Shown in pieces: positions 1 to 8,007 of a stretch of 64,000 nt of DNA. The notes under the pieces were generated by a model that was not told the DNA's origin, did not search any database, and saw only the letters and a list, made by a program, of their open reading frames with translations. The stretch is from CAVQRB01 sp963715055 (GTDB lineage Bacteria > Pseudomonadota > Alphaproteobacteria > Rhodobacterales > Rhodobacteraceae): the NCBI GenBank assembly GCA_963715055.1, contig CAVQRB010000018.1, positions 62,001 to 126,000 on the forward strand. The letters run 5' to 3'. A program made the translations under genes and the position numbers. Numbering within the stretch: position 1 is the first letter of the stretch; every line of letters starts with the position of its first letter.

Positions 1-177
1 CATGAGGTGACTGATGGTCTCCGTCCCGCCGCTCAGCGCGGCCAGCAGCACTGCGAGCATCGGCAGAGCGCAGAACCCCGCCACCAGCAGGGCGATGGCG
101 GAGAAAACGCGCGTGCCTTCGGCCACCGGGCGAGACCGCTTCGGCTTGAGGGGAAGGGAAGAGGGCGCATCCGTCAT
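1..177 (-). CDS. ABC transporter permease, probably iron(III)-type (N-terminal part, runs off left edge)
   Basis: Only the first 59 residues are inside the window. The frame starts at an ATG at 177 and is still open at base 1. A basic, proline-rich N-terminus (MTDAPSSLPLKPKRSR) leads into one hydrophobic segment at about residues 24-48, followed by LSGGTETISHL. That ending resembles the start of FbpB/FutB-like iron(III) permeases, where the first membrane helix is followed by the first periplasmic loop. The gene is transcribed leftwards, divergently from the membrane-protein gene at 322. The iron assignment rests on family resemblance of a short fragment, so another binding-protein-dependent permease is possible. 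Confidence 0.5.
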   Translation of the reverse strand, partial: MTDAPSSLPLKPKRSRPVAEGTRVFSAIALLVAGFCALPMLAVLLAALSGGTETISHLM

Positions 178-321
178 GGCGCCTTTTTTGACGGTTTCAG
201 TCGGAATTACCAGCCCCCACCGGTGGCGGTGCGCCTCCCCGGCGGTTGCACCATCAGCGGTTCCATCGTTTACTCGCCGAAAAGGTCATTTCTGAACACT
301 TCTTTTCGAAAGGCGATTGTC

Positions 322-1539
322 TTGAACGCAAAGCAATTCCTCAGCAGCATGGTCCTGCGCGGCGTGGATTTCGGCACGGCGAAGGTACCCGTGGTCGGCA
401 GCTTCTGCGCCTTTCCCCTGCGGGTGGTCTTTCCGACCATGGCCTACGAGCGGGTGACCGACGACTATCTCCATCCGCGGGTTTTCCTTTCGGTGTTTAT
501 GATCGGCTTCCTGATCTGCTTCGGACTACAGGCGGTACTGGCCGCGCAGGCGGGCACCCTCGGTCGTTTCGACGGCACCTTCGGGCCGGTGCCGGACCCG
601 GGCGGTGGCCCGGACCGGGTGATGTTCCTCAACGACCTGCACAATCTTTTCAACTATGTGCTGCTGGTGCCGCTCTATCTCGTCGCCGGGACCGGCTACA
701 TGATTTCGCTCTTTTCCCTGAAACAGCGCATGGCCCCGATCAGCGGCGACTACGGCTTCTCGATCGACGACAGCGTCAAGCCCCTGCTCTCGGGCACCGT
801 CGCGGTTGGCGTCTTCGTCGCCCTTCTGGTCACCCTTCAGGCGCAATATGCCATCGATATCCAGACAAAATCCCTGCACCTCTTCTGGTTCCACGGGGCC
901 GAGAAATGCACGATGCTCGGTTACAATGGCTATGCCTATCTCGTGGTGAACATGTTCCTCGCAGGCTTCGTGATCCTCGTGGCGCTGTTGCATCTGGAAC
1001 TCTTCCGATGGTCGCAAATCCTCGCCAAAAGCATTCGGACGCACGATCCGACAACCTCGGAGGCAAACCTCTTTCTCAACGATGGCAACCGGCTCAAGGA
1101 GCTTTTCGCGCCCTTCACCGAGACCGCGATCTGGTCGAAGGCCTTCGCGATGCTGCTCGCCATCAACATCTACACCTGGAAGCAGAGCGGCGTCAGCGGC
1201 GGGGTCGGCGAGGAGCTGATCGGCCCCTGCGGCGTGCTCTCCGCCCAAGCCCGCGCCGCCGCCCTGAGCACGGTCGAGGACACGTCCACCTTCTTCCGCT
1301 TCATCTTCCTGCTCTTCATCGTCATAGCGCTCTGGATCGTCTCGCTGCCGCGCTACCGGATCCAGCTTGAGATCTTCAAACTGCGCCAGAAGGCCGGGGT
1401 GCACGAATATTTCGACATCCGGATGCCCTGGACGATCGGTTGGTCGGTCTTCATCGACCTTTTGCTGCTGAGCTTCTTCACCACCGCGATCTTCGGCAAG
1501 GGCGACCTCTTCGCCCTGAGTTTCAGCTTCTTCGAATAG
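322..1539 (+). CDS. Unassigned polytopic inner-membrane protein
   Basis: I do not recognise a family. The protein (405 aa from the chosen start) has six to seven hydrophobic segments. They include one near VFLSVFMIGFLICFGLQAVL, one at NYVLLVPLYLVAGTGYMISL, one at VAVGVFVALLVTL, one at YLVVNMFLAGFVILVALL, one at FIFLLFIVIALWIVSL and a last one at WSVFIDLLLLSFFTTAIF. It ends in an aromatic-rich tail. I chose the TTG at 322 because GAAAGG lies about 9 bases upstream. The ATG at 349 has no visible ribosome binding site but gives a protein only nine residues shorter. Neighbours are a divergent ABC permease and a convergent lipoprotein hydrolase, and neither indicates a function. Confidence 0.6.
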   Translation: MNAKQFLSSMVLRGVDFGTAKVPVVGSFCAFPLRVVFPTMAYERVTDDYLHPRVFLSVFMIGFLICFGLQAVLAAQAGTLGRFDGTFGPVPDPGGGPDRVMFLNDLHNLFNYVLLVPLYLVAGTGYMISLFSLKQRMAPISGDYGFSIDDSVKPLLSGTVAVGVFVALLVTLQAQYAIDIQTKSLHLFWFHGAEKCTMLGYNGYAYLVVNMFLAGFVILVALLHLELFRWSQILAKSIRTHDPTTSEANLFLNDGNRLKELFAPFTETAIWSKAFAMLLAINIYTWKQSGVSGGVGEELIGPCGVLSAQARAAALSTVEDTSTFFRFIFLLFIVIALWIVSLPRYRIQLEIFKLRQKAGVHEYFDIRMPWTIGWSVFIDLLLLSFFTTAIFGKGDLFALSFSFFE

Positions 1540-1545
1540 GCCGTT

Positions 1546-2424
1546 TCAGTCGGCCTCGAAGAACTCGAGAACGTCGTCGAAAACTTGCGGCCGCGTCAGG
1601 AACAGCAAGTGCCCCTGTGCCGGGTAGCGCGCAATGCCCGGCGCGCCGAAGACCCGTGCAAAGGCCTCGGTCTGGGCATCACTGAAGACCGGATCCTCCT
1701 GCCCGATGAAGAACCTGAGCCGCTCGGCGGGCAATCGCGGCGCGGGCGGCAGACGCCAGCGGCGCAGGTCCTCGGAATGCGCCGCCATCAGGTCTCCCTC
1801 AGGGATCACGATCCGCGACCTTTCCTCGGCGACAATGGCGCTTGCCTCCGCCCGCAGGCCCGGATCCTTCAACCCCGCCCGACCGAAAAGCAACGTCCTG
1901 TAATACTCGAGCCAGACCTCTTCGCGGTCAACGGAGCCGGCGCGCGCCGCCGCCGCCAGAACGTCGATGCTCGACCGCAGCGCCGTGGCCGTGCCCCCGG
2001 CACGCTCGACGGCGCTCGACATGGCGGCAACCTTCACGTCACCCCTGATGCGCCCGGCGGCCGAAATCGCGATCGGCCCGCCCGTGGAATAGCCGAGCAG
2101 GCGGTAGGCCTTGCCCGGATAGCGCCCGGTGAAGGCGGCGATCTGGGTCGCCGCATCCTCGATCCCCAGCCTGTGATCGAGCGGCAACCCATCCATGCCG
2201 GGAAACCGATAGGTCACGATGGCGTAGCCGGAAGCCTTCCACGTCTGTGCCGGTGCGAAGATCTCCACGCTCGCCAGCGCCCCGGGGATCAGGATGGCGA
2301 TCCGGTCGGCACGGTCGACCTCAGCAGGGTCATAGGCCAGGGGAGAGTCCGCGCCACGGAAGGGTGTATTCTCAGCAGAGCAGGCAGCACACATCAGCAA
2401 CACCAGAACAAGTAACCACCGCAT
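1546..2424 (-). CDS. Predicted lipoprotein with alpha/beta-hydrolase fold
   Basis: The 292-aa protein begins with a short signal sequence ending MCAAC, so Cys15 is the likely lipidated residue and the protein is probably membrane-anchored in the periplasm. The remainder is an alpha/beta hydrolase. The nucleophile elbow G-Y-S-T-G-G gives Ser113, and Asp244 (GQEDPVFSD) and His272 (AQGHLLFL) complete a likely Ser-Asp-His triad. An early LIPGAL would form the oxyanion region. The substrate is unknown; ester or lipid hydrolysis is the generic expectation. It is transcribed towards the unassigned membrane protein, with only six bases between the two stops. Confidence 0.72.
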   Translation of the reverse strand: MRWLLVLVLLMCAACSAENTPFRGADSPLAYDPAEVDRADRIAILIPGALASVEIFAPAQTWKASGYAIVTYRFPGMDGLPLDHRLGIEDAATQIAAFTGRYPGKAYRLLGYSTGGPIAISAAGRIRGDVKVAAMSSAVERAGGTATALRSSIDVLAAAARAGSVDREEVWLEYYRTLLFGRAGLKDPGLRAEASAIVAEERSRIVIPEGDLMAAHSEDLRRWRLPPAPRLPAERLRFFIGQEDPVFSDAQTEAFARVFGAPGIARYPAQGHLLFLTRPQVFDDVLEFFEAD

Positions 2425-2469
2425 GACCTGATCCTCGCGACACCCGTATCAAGCCCGAACGGCCCAAGC

Positions 2470-3666
2470 CTAATCGTATCTGCGCTGGTCCTCGATCACC
2501 ACACCGTCCCTGGGCAGGCTTCCGGGCGGCACGATTTCCACCGCGCCGTTGAGTTTCAAGACCGCCAGCACACTCGCCCCAAAGGCCACGGGATCGCCCC
2601 CCGCCGCCTCGATCTTCACCGTCATCGCGTCCTGCTCGCCGGAGCGCGTCGCCACCACCCGCGCCTTCACGATTTCGGGATGACGCGCCACCAGGGCCGC
2701 CACCTGCTCGGGGCGCACGAACATGCCCTTGATCTTGGTGGTCTGATCGGCCCGGCCCATCCAGCCCTTGATGCGCATGTTGGTGCGTCCGCAGGGGCTT
2801 TGCCCCGGCAGCACCGCGCTCATGTCGCCGGTGGCGAAGCGGATCAGCGGATAGTCCGGGTTCAGGCTCGTGACGATCACCTCGCCCACCTCGCCTTCCG
2901 CCACCGGATCGCCGGTGCCGGGGGTCACGATCTCCACGATCACGCCTTCGTCCACGATCATCCCCTCCATCGCCGCGCTCTCATAGGCGATATTGCCGAG
3001 ATCCGCCGTGGCGTAGCATTGCAGACAGGTGATCCCGCGATCCTTGTATGCCGCGCGCAGGGACGGAAAGAGCGCCCCACCGCTCACCGCCGCCTTGGCG
3101 ATCTTCAGCGCGACGCCCATTTCATCTGCCTTGTCGAGGATGGTCTTGAGGTAATCCGGCGTCCCGGCATAGGCGGTGCTGCCCACATCCCGTGCCGCCT
3201 GCACCTGCAATTCGGTCTGGCCGGTGCCTGCCGGCAACACCCGCGCGCCCACGGCCCGCGCGCCATTCTCGAAGATCATCCCCGCCGGGGTCAGGTGATA
3301 GCCGAAACAGTTCTGCACCACATCCTCCGGCCCGATTCCGGCGGCAAAAAGAAACCGCCCCATGCGCCACCAGTCATGGCTGACACCGCCCGGCTCATAG
3401 ATCGGGCCGGGTGACTGGAACACATGCGCGGCGTTCGTGACGGGGATGCCGCCAAAGGGCGGTTTCTCCGTTTGCCAGCGCACCAGATCGGATTTGCGCA
3501 GGACCGGCAGCTTCGGCAGATCCTCGAGGCAGGTAACTTGGGCTTCACCGGGCAGGCAAGCACCCTCGGCGGCGCGCACCCGCGCGATCTGGGCGATGAC
3601 GCCGGCGGTCTGATCCGCCGCCCGCGCATCGGCACTGCGGGTTTCCAGATCATCGAAATGGGGCAT
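2470..3666 (-). CDS. Phenylacetate-CoA ligase-like AMP-forming enzyme
   Basis: This 398-aa protein belongs to the PaaK-like branch of the adenylate-forming superfamily. It would activate a carboxylic acid to its CoA thioester in the cytoplasm. Family features are SGGALFPSLRAAYKDRG, the YATADLGNIAYES region at the place of the usual Y-x-S/T-E motif, and the C-terminal hinge RFATGDMS followed by WMGRADQTTKIKGMFV. The usual P-loop motif S-S-G-T-T-G-x-P is not present; QSPGPIYEPGG occupies its place, which suggests a distinct subfamily. It is the last gene of the liv-type operon, 48 bases after livF. A ligase closing a transporter operon implies that the imported compound is an acid activated on entry. 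The substrate cannot be named. Confidence 0.78.
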   Translation of the reverse strand: MPHFDDLETRSADARAADQTAGVIAQIARVRAAEGACLPGEAQVTCLEDLPKLPVLRKSDLVRWQTEKPPFGGIPVTNAAHVFQSPGPIYEPGGVSHDWWRMGRFLFAAGIGPEDVVQNCFGYHLTPAGMIFENGARAVGARVLPAGTGQTELQVQAARDVGSTAYAGTPDYLKTILDKADEMGVALKIAKAAVSGGALFPSLRAAYKDRGITCLQCYATADLGNIAYESAAMEGMIVDEGVIVEIVTPGTGDPVAEGEVGEVIVTSLNPDYPLIRFATGDMSAVLPGQSPCGRTNMRIKGWMGRADQTTKIKGMFVRPEQVAALVARHPEIVKARVVATRSGEQDAMTVKIEAAGGDPVAFGASVLAVLKLNGAVEIVPPGSLPRDGVVIEDQRRYD

Positions 3667-3714
3667 GGTCTGCTTTCCTGTCGCTTCCGGTCCGTCGCGC
3701 AGGGCGCCGCCCGG

Positions 3715-4548
3715 TCAACTCAGCCACCGCTTGCGCCGGCGGTAGCTGCGCACGTCGCGGAAGGACTTGCGACCCTCTTCCGACATGCCGAGATAGAATT
3801 CCTTCACGTCCGGGTTTTCCCGCAATTCCCTCGCTGGCCCGTCCATCACGACGCGACCCGATTCCAGAATGTACCCGTAATGCGCGAAGCGCAAGGCGAC
3901 GTTGGTGTTCTGTTCGGCCAGCAGGAAGGTCACGCCTTCATTTTCATTCACCGACTTCACGATCTCGAAGATCTGCTCCACCAGTTGCGGCGCCAGCCCC
4001 ATCGACGGCTCGTCGAGCAGGATGGTTTCAGGGCGCGACATCAGCGCGCGTCCGATCGCCGTCATCTGCTGCTCGCCGCCCGAGGTATAGCCCGCCTGCG
4101 ACTTGCGCCGTTCCTTCAGGCGGGGAAAGTAGTCATAGACCATCTCGAGATCGGCCTGGATCGCAGCCTTGCCGTCGCGCCGCGTATAGGCGCCGGTGAG
4201 CAGGTTTTCCTCGACGGTCAGGTGTTCGAAACAATGCCGGCCTTCCATGACCTGCACCACGCCGCCCTTGACGATATCGGCGGGGTCCTGATGCTGGATG
4301 ACCCGGCCACGGTACTTGATCGAGCCCTTGGTGACCTCGCCGCGCTCTGACTTCAGCAGCCCGGAAATCGCCTTGAGCGTCGTGGTCTTGCCCGCGCCGT
4401 TGCCACCCAGAAGCGCCGTGATCCCGCCTTTCGGGACATTGAGGCTCACGCCTTTCAGCACGAGGATCACGTGGTTGTAGATCACCTCGATGTTGTTGAC
4501 CTCGAGCACCGTCTCGGTGGTGGCCTTGTCGGCTGCGGCGTCCAGCAT
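3715..4548 (-). CDS. Branched-chain-type ABC transporter ATP-binding protein (LivF-like)
   Basis: A 277-aa ATPase of the LivF class. It has Walker A GGNGAGKTTT, signature SGGEQQMTAIGRAL, Walker B ETILLDEPSMGLAP and a switch histidine-region equivalent in LLAEQN. The short C-terminal basic tail (SYRRRKRW) extends slightly past the usual LivF length. It pairs with LivG (9096-9914) as the second ATPase of a HAAT-family importer. It is transcribed after the binding protein (62 bases between them) and before the PaaK-like ligase. The substrate is more likely an aromatic or other organic acid than an amino acid, given the two ligases in the operon. Confidence 0.88.
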   Translation of the reverse strand: MLDAAADKATTETVLEVNNIEVIYNHVILVLKGVSLNVPKGGITALLGGNGAGKTTTLKAISGLLKSERGEVTKGSIKYRGRVIQHQDPADIVKGGVVQVMEGRHCFEHLTVEENLLTGAYTRRDGKAAIQADLEMVYDYFPRLKERRKSQAGYTSGGEQQMTAIGRALMSRPETILLDEPSMGLAPQLVEQIFEIVKSVNENEGVTFLLAEQNTNVALRFAHYGYILESGRVVMDGPARELRENPDVKEFYLGMSEEGRKSFRDVRSYRRRKRWLS

Positions 4549-4610
4549 GGCTCATGATCCCTGTCGTATCGGTGTGCCCCGGCGACGCGATGCCGCCGGG
4601 GCGACCGGGC

Positions 4611-5894
4611 TTACTTGCAGCCCGGCGTGATGTTGCTCTCGGCGGCGAAGGCCATCGAATCCTCGACGATCAGCGGCTGGATCACCTCGGCATCGGTCTC
4701 CGCGAAGTCGGAGATGAGTTTCCACTCCTTGGCGGTCGCATCCCACTGGGTCATGCCGACAAGGCCCGGCCCGCCGTGGTTCTGGCAGGAGACCGAGAAG
4801 CTCGGCCCGAAGCCCGGCATCCCGAGCGCGGTCATCCGCGCCTCGTCGATCACCAGCGCCTCCATCCCGTCGCGCATCATCGCGGGCGTGATGTCGGGCG
4901 TACCGTGGATCTTCTGCGCCGTCGCCGCGGCTTCTGCTGCCAACATCGCCGCATAAAGGCCGCGGTTGTAGAGCACCGTACCGATCTGGTCGCCGGCACC
5001 GGCGGCCTTGCCTGCCTCGACGACATGTTTCTGGATGTCGGCGAAGACCGGGAAATCGTCACCCACCGCGTGGAAGGTCAGCGCCTTGTAGCCATCCGCC
5101 GCCGCCCCCGCAGGGATCACGTCATTCTCCGAACCCGACCACCAGATACCGATGAACTGGTCCATCGGATAGCGGATGTTGGCCGCTTCCTGAATCGCCA
5201 CCTGGTTCATCACGCCCCAGCCGTACATGATCACGTTGTCGGGCCGGTCGCGCCGGATCTGCAGCCATTGCGACTTCTGCTCCTGACCGGGGTGATCGAC
5301 CGGAATGAGGCTCAGCTCGAAACCATGCTTCTTGGCCAGCTCCTCCAGCGTCCGGATCGGCTCCTTGCCATAGGCGGAGTTGTGATAGACCAGCGCGATC
5401 TTCTTGCCATTGAGGTCGCCGCCGTTCTCGCCGAGCAGGTAGTTGATCGCCCCCGAGGCCCCGTTCCAGTAGTTGGCGGGGTAGTTGAACACATGGCTGA
5501 AGACCTCGCCATTGGCCGCCGAGGTGCGTCCGTAACCCATGGTGTGCATCGGAATATCATCCGCCGTGGCCTTGGGGATCAGCTGGTAGGTGATGCCCGT
5601 CGACAGCGGCTGATAGACCAGCGAGCCTTCGCCCTTGGTGGCCTCATAGCACTCGACGCCCTTCTCGGTGTTGTATCCGGTCTCGCATTCCACGACACGT
5701 GTCATCACCCCGCCGATGCCGCCGTCGCGGGCATTGATCATGGTGAAATAGTCCTGGTAGCCGTCCGAAAACGGAATGCCACCTGCCGCATAGGGCCCCG
5801 TGCGATAGCTCAGGTCCGGAAAGACCAGATCCGCCATCGCCGGACCCGCCGCCATCAGGCCGGCAATGGCCCATGTTCCCAATTTATATGTCAT
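4611..5894 (-). CDS. Periplasmic substrate-binding protein of liv-type ABC importer
   Basis: The start was placed at the ATG at 5894, preceded by GGGAGG, which gives a 427-aa precursor with a typical signal peptide (MTYKLGTWAIAGLMAAGPAMA, cleavage after AMA). An upstream in-frame ATG at 5948 would bury the signal and is rejected. The mature protein is a LivK/type I periplasmic-binding-protein fold. It has an N-terminal lobe around FSDGYQDYFTMINARDGGIGG, and a central region around GKKIALVYHNSAYGKEP that matches the hinge-lobe strand and helix of the family. A C-terminal Cys (TPGCK) may pair with another Cys. It lies between the LivM permease and the LivF ATPase. Confidence 0.87.
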   Translation of the reverse strand: MTYKLGTWAIAGLMAAGPAMADLVFPDLSYRTGPYAAGGIPFSDGYQDYFTMINARDGGIGGVMTRVVECETGYNTEKGVECYEATKGEGSLVYQPLSTGITYQLIPKATADDIPMHTMGYGRTSAANGEVFSHVFNYPANYWNGASGAINYLLGENGGDLNGKKIALVYHNSAYGKEPIRTLEELAKKHGFELSLIPVDHPGQEQKSQWLQIRRDRPDNVIMYGWGVMNQVAIQEAANIRYPMDQFIGIWWSGSENDVIPAGAAADGYKALTFHAVGDDFPVFADIQKHVVEAGKAAGAGDQIGTVLYNRGLYAAMLAAEAAATAQKIHGTPDITPAMMRDGMEALVIDEARMTALGMPGFGPSFSVSCQNHGGPGLVGMTQWDATAKEWKLISDFAETDAEVIQPLIVEDSMAFAAESNITPGCK

Positions 5895-6006
5895 CTTTTC
5901 ATTTTCCTCCCTTGGATGCTTCATGTGCCGGCTCTCCGTGTCCGGCATCGTTCCCGTCGTCTTCCGGGCGCGGTCAGCCCTGCGCCACGGTCCCCGTGAC
6001 CCCGCC

Positions 6007-7083
6007 TCAATGCGGGAAGGGCCACAATCTCAATTTCTCCTTGGCCACCCGCCAAAGCTGCGCCAATCCATGCGGTTCTGCAATCAGAAAGACGATGATC
6101 AGCCCGCCCACGATCACCAGATTGAGATGCGCCACGATATCCGTGGGCCAGCCCAGCCAGTCCACCCCGATGATCTTCAGCAGCACCGGCAGCAGCACCA
6201 GGAAGGCCGCCCCCGCAAAGGAGCCGAAGATCGACCCCAGCCCGCCGATGATGATCATGAAGAGCACCAGGAACGACTTCTGGATGCCGAAGGCCTCACC
6301 GACCTCCACCGCGCCGAGATAGACGGAAAAGAACAAGGCGCCCGAAATGCCCACGAAGAAGGAACTCACCGCAAAGGCCGTGAGCTTGGCCCTGAACGGG
6401 TTCACCCCGATGATCTCGGCGGCAATGTCCATGTCCCTGATCGCCATCCACTGCCGGCCCACCGAGCCACGCGTCAGGTTGCGCGCCACCACCGCACTGA
6501 AAATCGTGAAGGCGAGACAGAAAAGATAGGTGGCCCAGGCCTCGGTGTTGGGCCCGGTGATCAGCACGCCCAGCACGTCCCGCTCCGGCGCGTTGATCTG
6601 CCCCGAGGCCGAGTAGTTGTAGAACCACGACACCCGGTTGAACATCCACACCAGGAAGAACTGCGCCGCCAGCGTCGCCACCGCGAGATAAAAGCCCTTG
6701 ATGCGCAAGCTGGGCAGGCCGAAAAGCACCCCGACGCCCGCGGTGATGGCACCCGACAGCAACACATGCACGATGATGCTCACGTCGGGAAAGGCGGTCA
6801 TCAGCTTGTAGCAGGCATAGGCCCCCACCGCCATGAACCCGCCCGTCCCGAGGCTCACCTGCCCGCAATACCCCACCAGGATGTTCAGCCCGATCGCCGC
6901 GATCGCATAGATCAGGAACGGCATGAAGATCGAATTGACCCAGTAGTCATTGATCAGGAACGGGATGACGAAGATCGCGACAAAGAGCACCGCATAGTAC
7001 CGCCAGCGGTCGAACCTGATCGGAAAGGTCTGGCTGTCTTCCGGATAGGTGGTGCTGAAATCACCGGCTTCACGATAGAGCAT
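6007..7083 (-). CDS. Branched-chain-type ABC transporter permease (LivM-like)
   Basis: A 358-aa integral membrane protein with about eight to ten hydrophobic segments. It carries the LivM signatures IGLNILVGYCGQVSLGTGGF near the N-terminal third and the EAA-like coupling region around AIRDMDIAAEIIGVNPFRAK. The C-terminal part SFLVLFMIIIGGLGSIFG is highly characteristic of the family. The N-terminal 50 residues are a cytoplasmic, acidic extension before the first helix. Its ATG (7083) directly abuts the stop of the GFA-domain gene (7084). It forms the translocation pore with LivH. Confidence 0.88.
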   Translation of the reverse strand: MLYREAGDFSTTYPEDSQTFPIRFDRWRYYAVLFVAIFVIPFLINDYWVNSIFMPFLIYAIAAIGLNILVGYCGQVSLGTGGFMAVGAYACYKLMTAFPDVSIIVHVLLSGAITAGVGVLFGLPSLRIKGFYLAVATLAAQFFLVWMFNRVSWFYNYSASGQINAPERDVLGVLITGPNTEAWATYLFCLAFTIFSAVVARNLTRGSVGRQWMAIRDMDIAAEIIGVNPFRAKLTAFAVSSFFVGISGALFFSVYLGAVEVGEAFGIQKSFLVLFMIIIGGLGSIFGSFAGAAFLVLLPVLLKIIGVDWLGWPTDIVAHLNLVIVGGLIIVFLIAEPHGLAQLWRVAKEKLRLWPFPH

Positions 7084-7464
7084 CTAGAGCTTCGCCTCCG
7101 TCTCTGGATTGTAGTTCACACCATCGAGCCAGGGCACCGGATCGAGATCCGCCGGGTTCACGCCCTCGAGCCCGCCCACGTTGACACCAAACTCGGACCG
7201 GTCCGAACTGCGCCGGTGATGGGTGTAGCAGCCGCAAATACCGCAGAAATAATGCGCCGCCTGCCGCGTGCCGAACTGGTAGAGCGAGAGCTTGTCGCCG
7301 CGGACAACCTCCAGATCCTCCTCGCGCACCGAGACGTTCATCGCACCGCGCCGGCGGCAGAAAGAGCAATCGCAGCGTCGCGCATCGCCCAGGCCATGTG
7401 CCAGAACCACCCGTAATTCGCAGGCCCCGCAATGGCAGGTGAGGCGATGGGACTGCGCAGTCAT
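7084..7464 (-). CDS. GFA/CENP-V-domain zinc protein
   Basis: The ATG at 7464 gives a 126-aa protein with the GFA fold (glutathione-dependent formaldehyde-activating enzyme family, also CENP-V). The zinc-binding cysteines lie in CHCGAC near the N-terminus, CDCSFCRRRG in the middle and CGICGCYTHH in the second half. Members are often annotated as formaldehyde-activating, but most have no proven activity, so no reaction is claimed. It lies inside the liv-type operon directly before livM, with no gap. It is out of keeping with the transporter genes and may have been inserted together with the neighbouring opposite-strand gene. Confidence 0.8.
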   Translation of the reverse strand: MTAQSHRLTCHCGACELRVVLAHGLGDARRCDCSFCRRRGAMNVSVREEDLEVVRGDKLSLYQFGTRQAAHYFCGICGCYTHHRRSSDRSEFGVNVGGLEGVNPADLDPVPWLDGVNYNPETEAKL

Positions 7465-7510
7465 ACCGCCGCCCCGATCCCGGGAAACGACGGGCAACCG
7501 CGCGCCCCGC

Positions 7511-7556
7511 TTCTTTTGGCCCCAAATATCCCGGGGTCCGGGGCAGCGCCCCGGTC
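7511..7556. repeat. Dispersed intergenic motif, copy 1 (with GC-rich hairpin)
   Basis: The stretch reads TTCTTTTGG, then CCCCAAATATCCC, followed by a perfect 7-bp inverted repeat CCGGGGC-AGC-GCCCCGG at 7538-7554. The AT-rich head is shared with copies at 9925-9958 and 51098-51129. It lies in the divergent gap between the GFA gene (minus) and the small membrane-protein gene (plus). The hairpin lacks a T-run on either side, so it is not a clear terminator. Confidence 0.55.
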
Positions 7557-7650
7557 AGGCCGGTTAACCATGCCTTCAGGTTTCACCGAATTTCCCAATT
7601 TCGCCCCATTTCCCGTGGCACCCCTGCTTTCGTGGGACGGAGTGGATGAG

Positions 7651-8004
7651 ATGACGGCAATGCTGCGCGAGTTGCGCGATCTGGACAACCGTCTGGACCG
7701 CGGGCTCATCACACAATCGGAATACGCGCTGCGGCGCCAGGCGCTGATCGAAAGCGTCGACGATGCCTCGACGGGTTTCATCAAGGTCGCCGCAGCACCC
7801 GCCCGCAAACCCCCGACGGCCACGCGCAAGCGCAACAGCGCCTCGACAACCTGGGGGCTCGGCACCATCATCTGCCTTTTCGTTGTCGGCGCCTGCCTTC
7901 TGCTCTCGGAGCTTCTCTTCGCCAATCTCAACCTCGCGCTGACGCTCGGCGTGACCGTGCTGGCCGCACTCACCGTCGCCCTGCTGCGCAGCCTCGAGGA
8001 ATGA
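7651..8004 (+). CDS. Small membrane protein with SHOCT-like motif
   Basis: The ATG at 7651 has GGAG 8 bases upstream and gives 117 aa. An in-frame ATG at 7570 would add 27 residues of poor coding character. Residues 5-30 (LRELRDLDNRLDRGLITQ.EY..RRQALI) resemble the SHOCT motif, a short oligomerisation helix pair. Two hydrophobic segments follow: TIICLFVVGACLLLSELLF, and LALTLGVTVLAALTVALL near the C-terminus. No function is assigned. It is the only plus-strand gene inside the liv-type operon, and its stop is three bases from the livH stop. Confidence 0.62.
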   Translation: MTAMLRELRDLDNRLDRGLITQSEYALRRQALIESVDDASTGFIKVAAAPARKPPTATRKRNSASTTWGLGTIICLFVVGACLLLSELLFANLNLALTLGVTVLAALTVALLRSLEE

Positions 8005-8007
8005 CGC

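Noticed and set aside
5895..5948. 18-residue N-terminal extension of the LivK-like protein
   Set aside because: It would place hydrophilic residues before the signal peptide; the ATG at 5894 has a good ribosome binding site.
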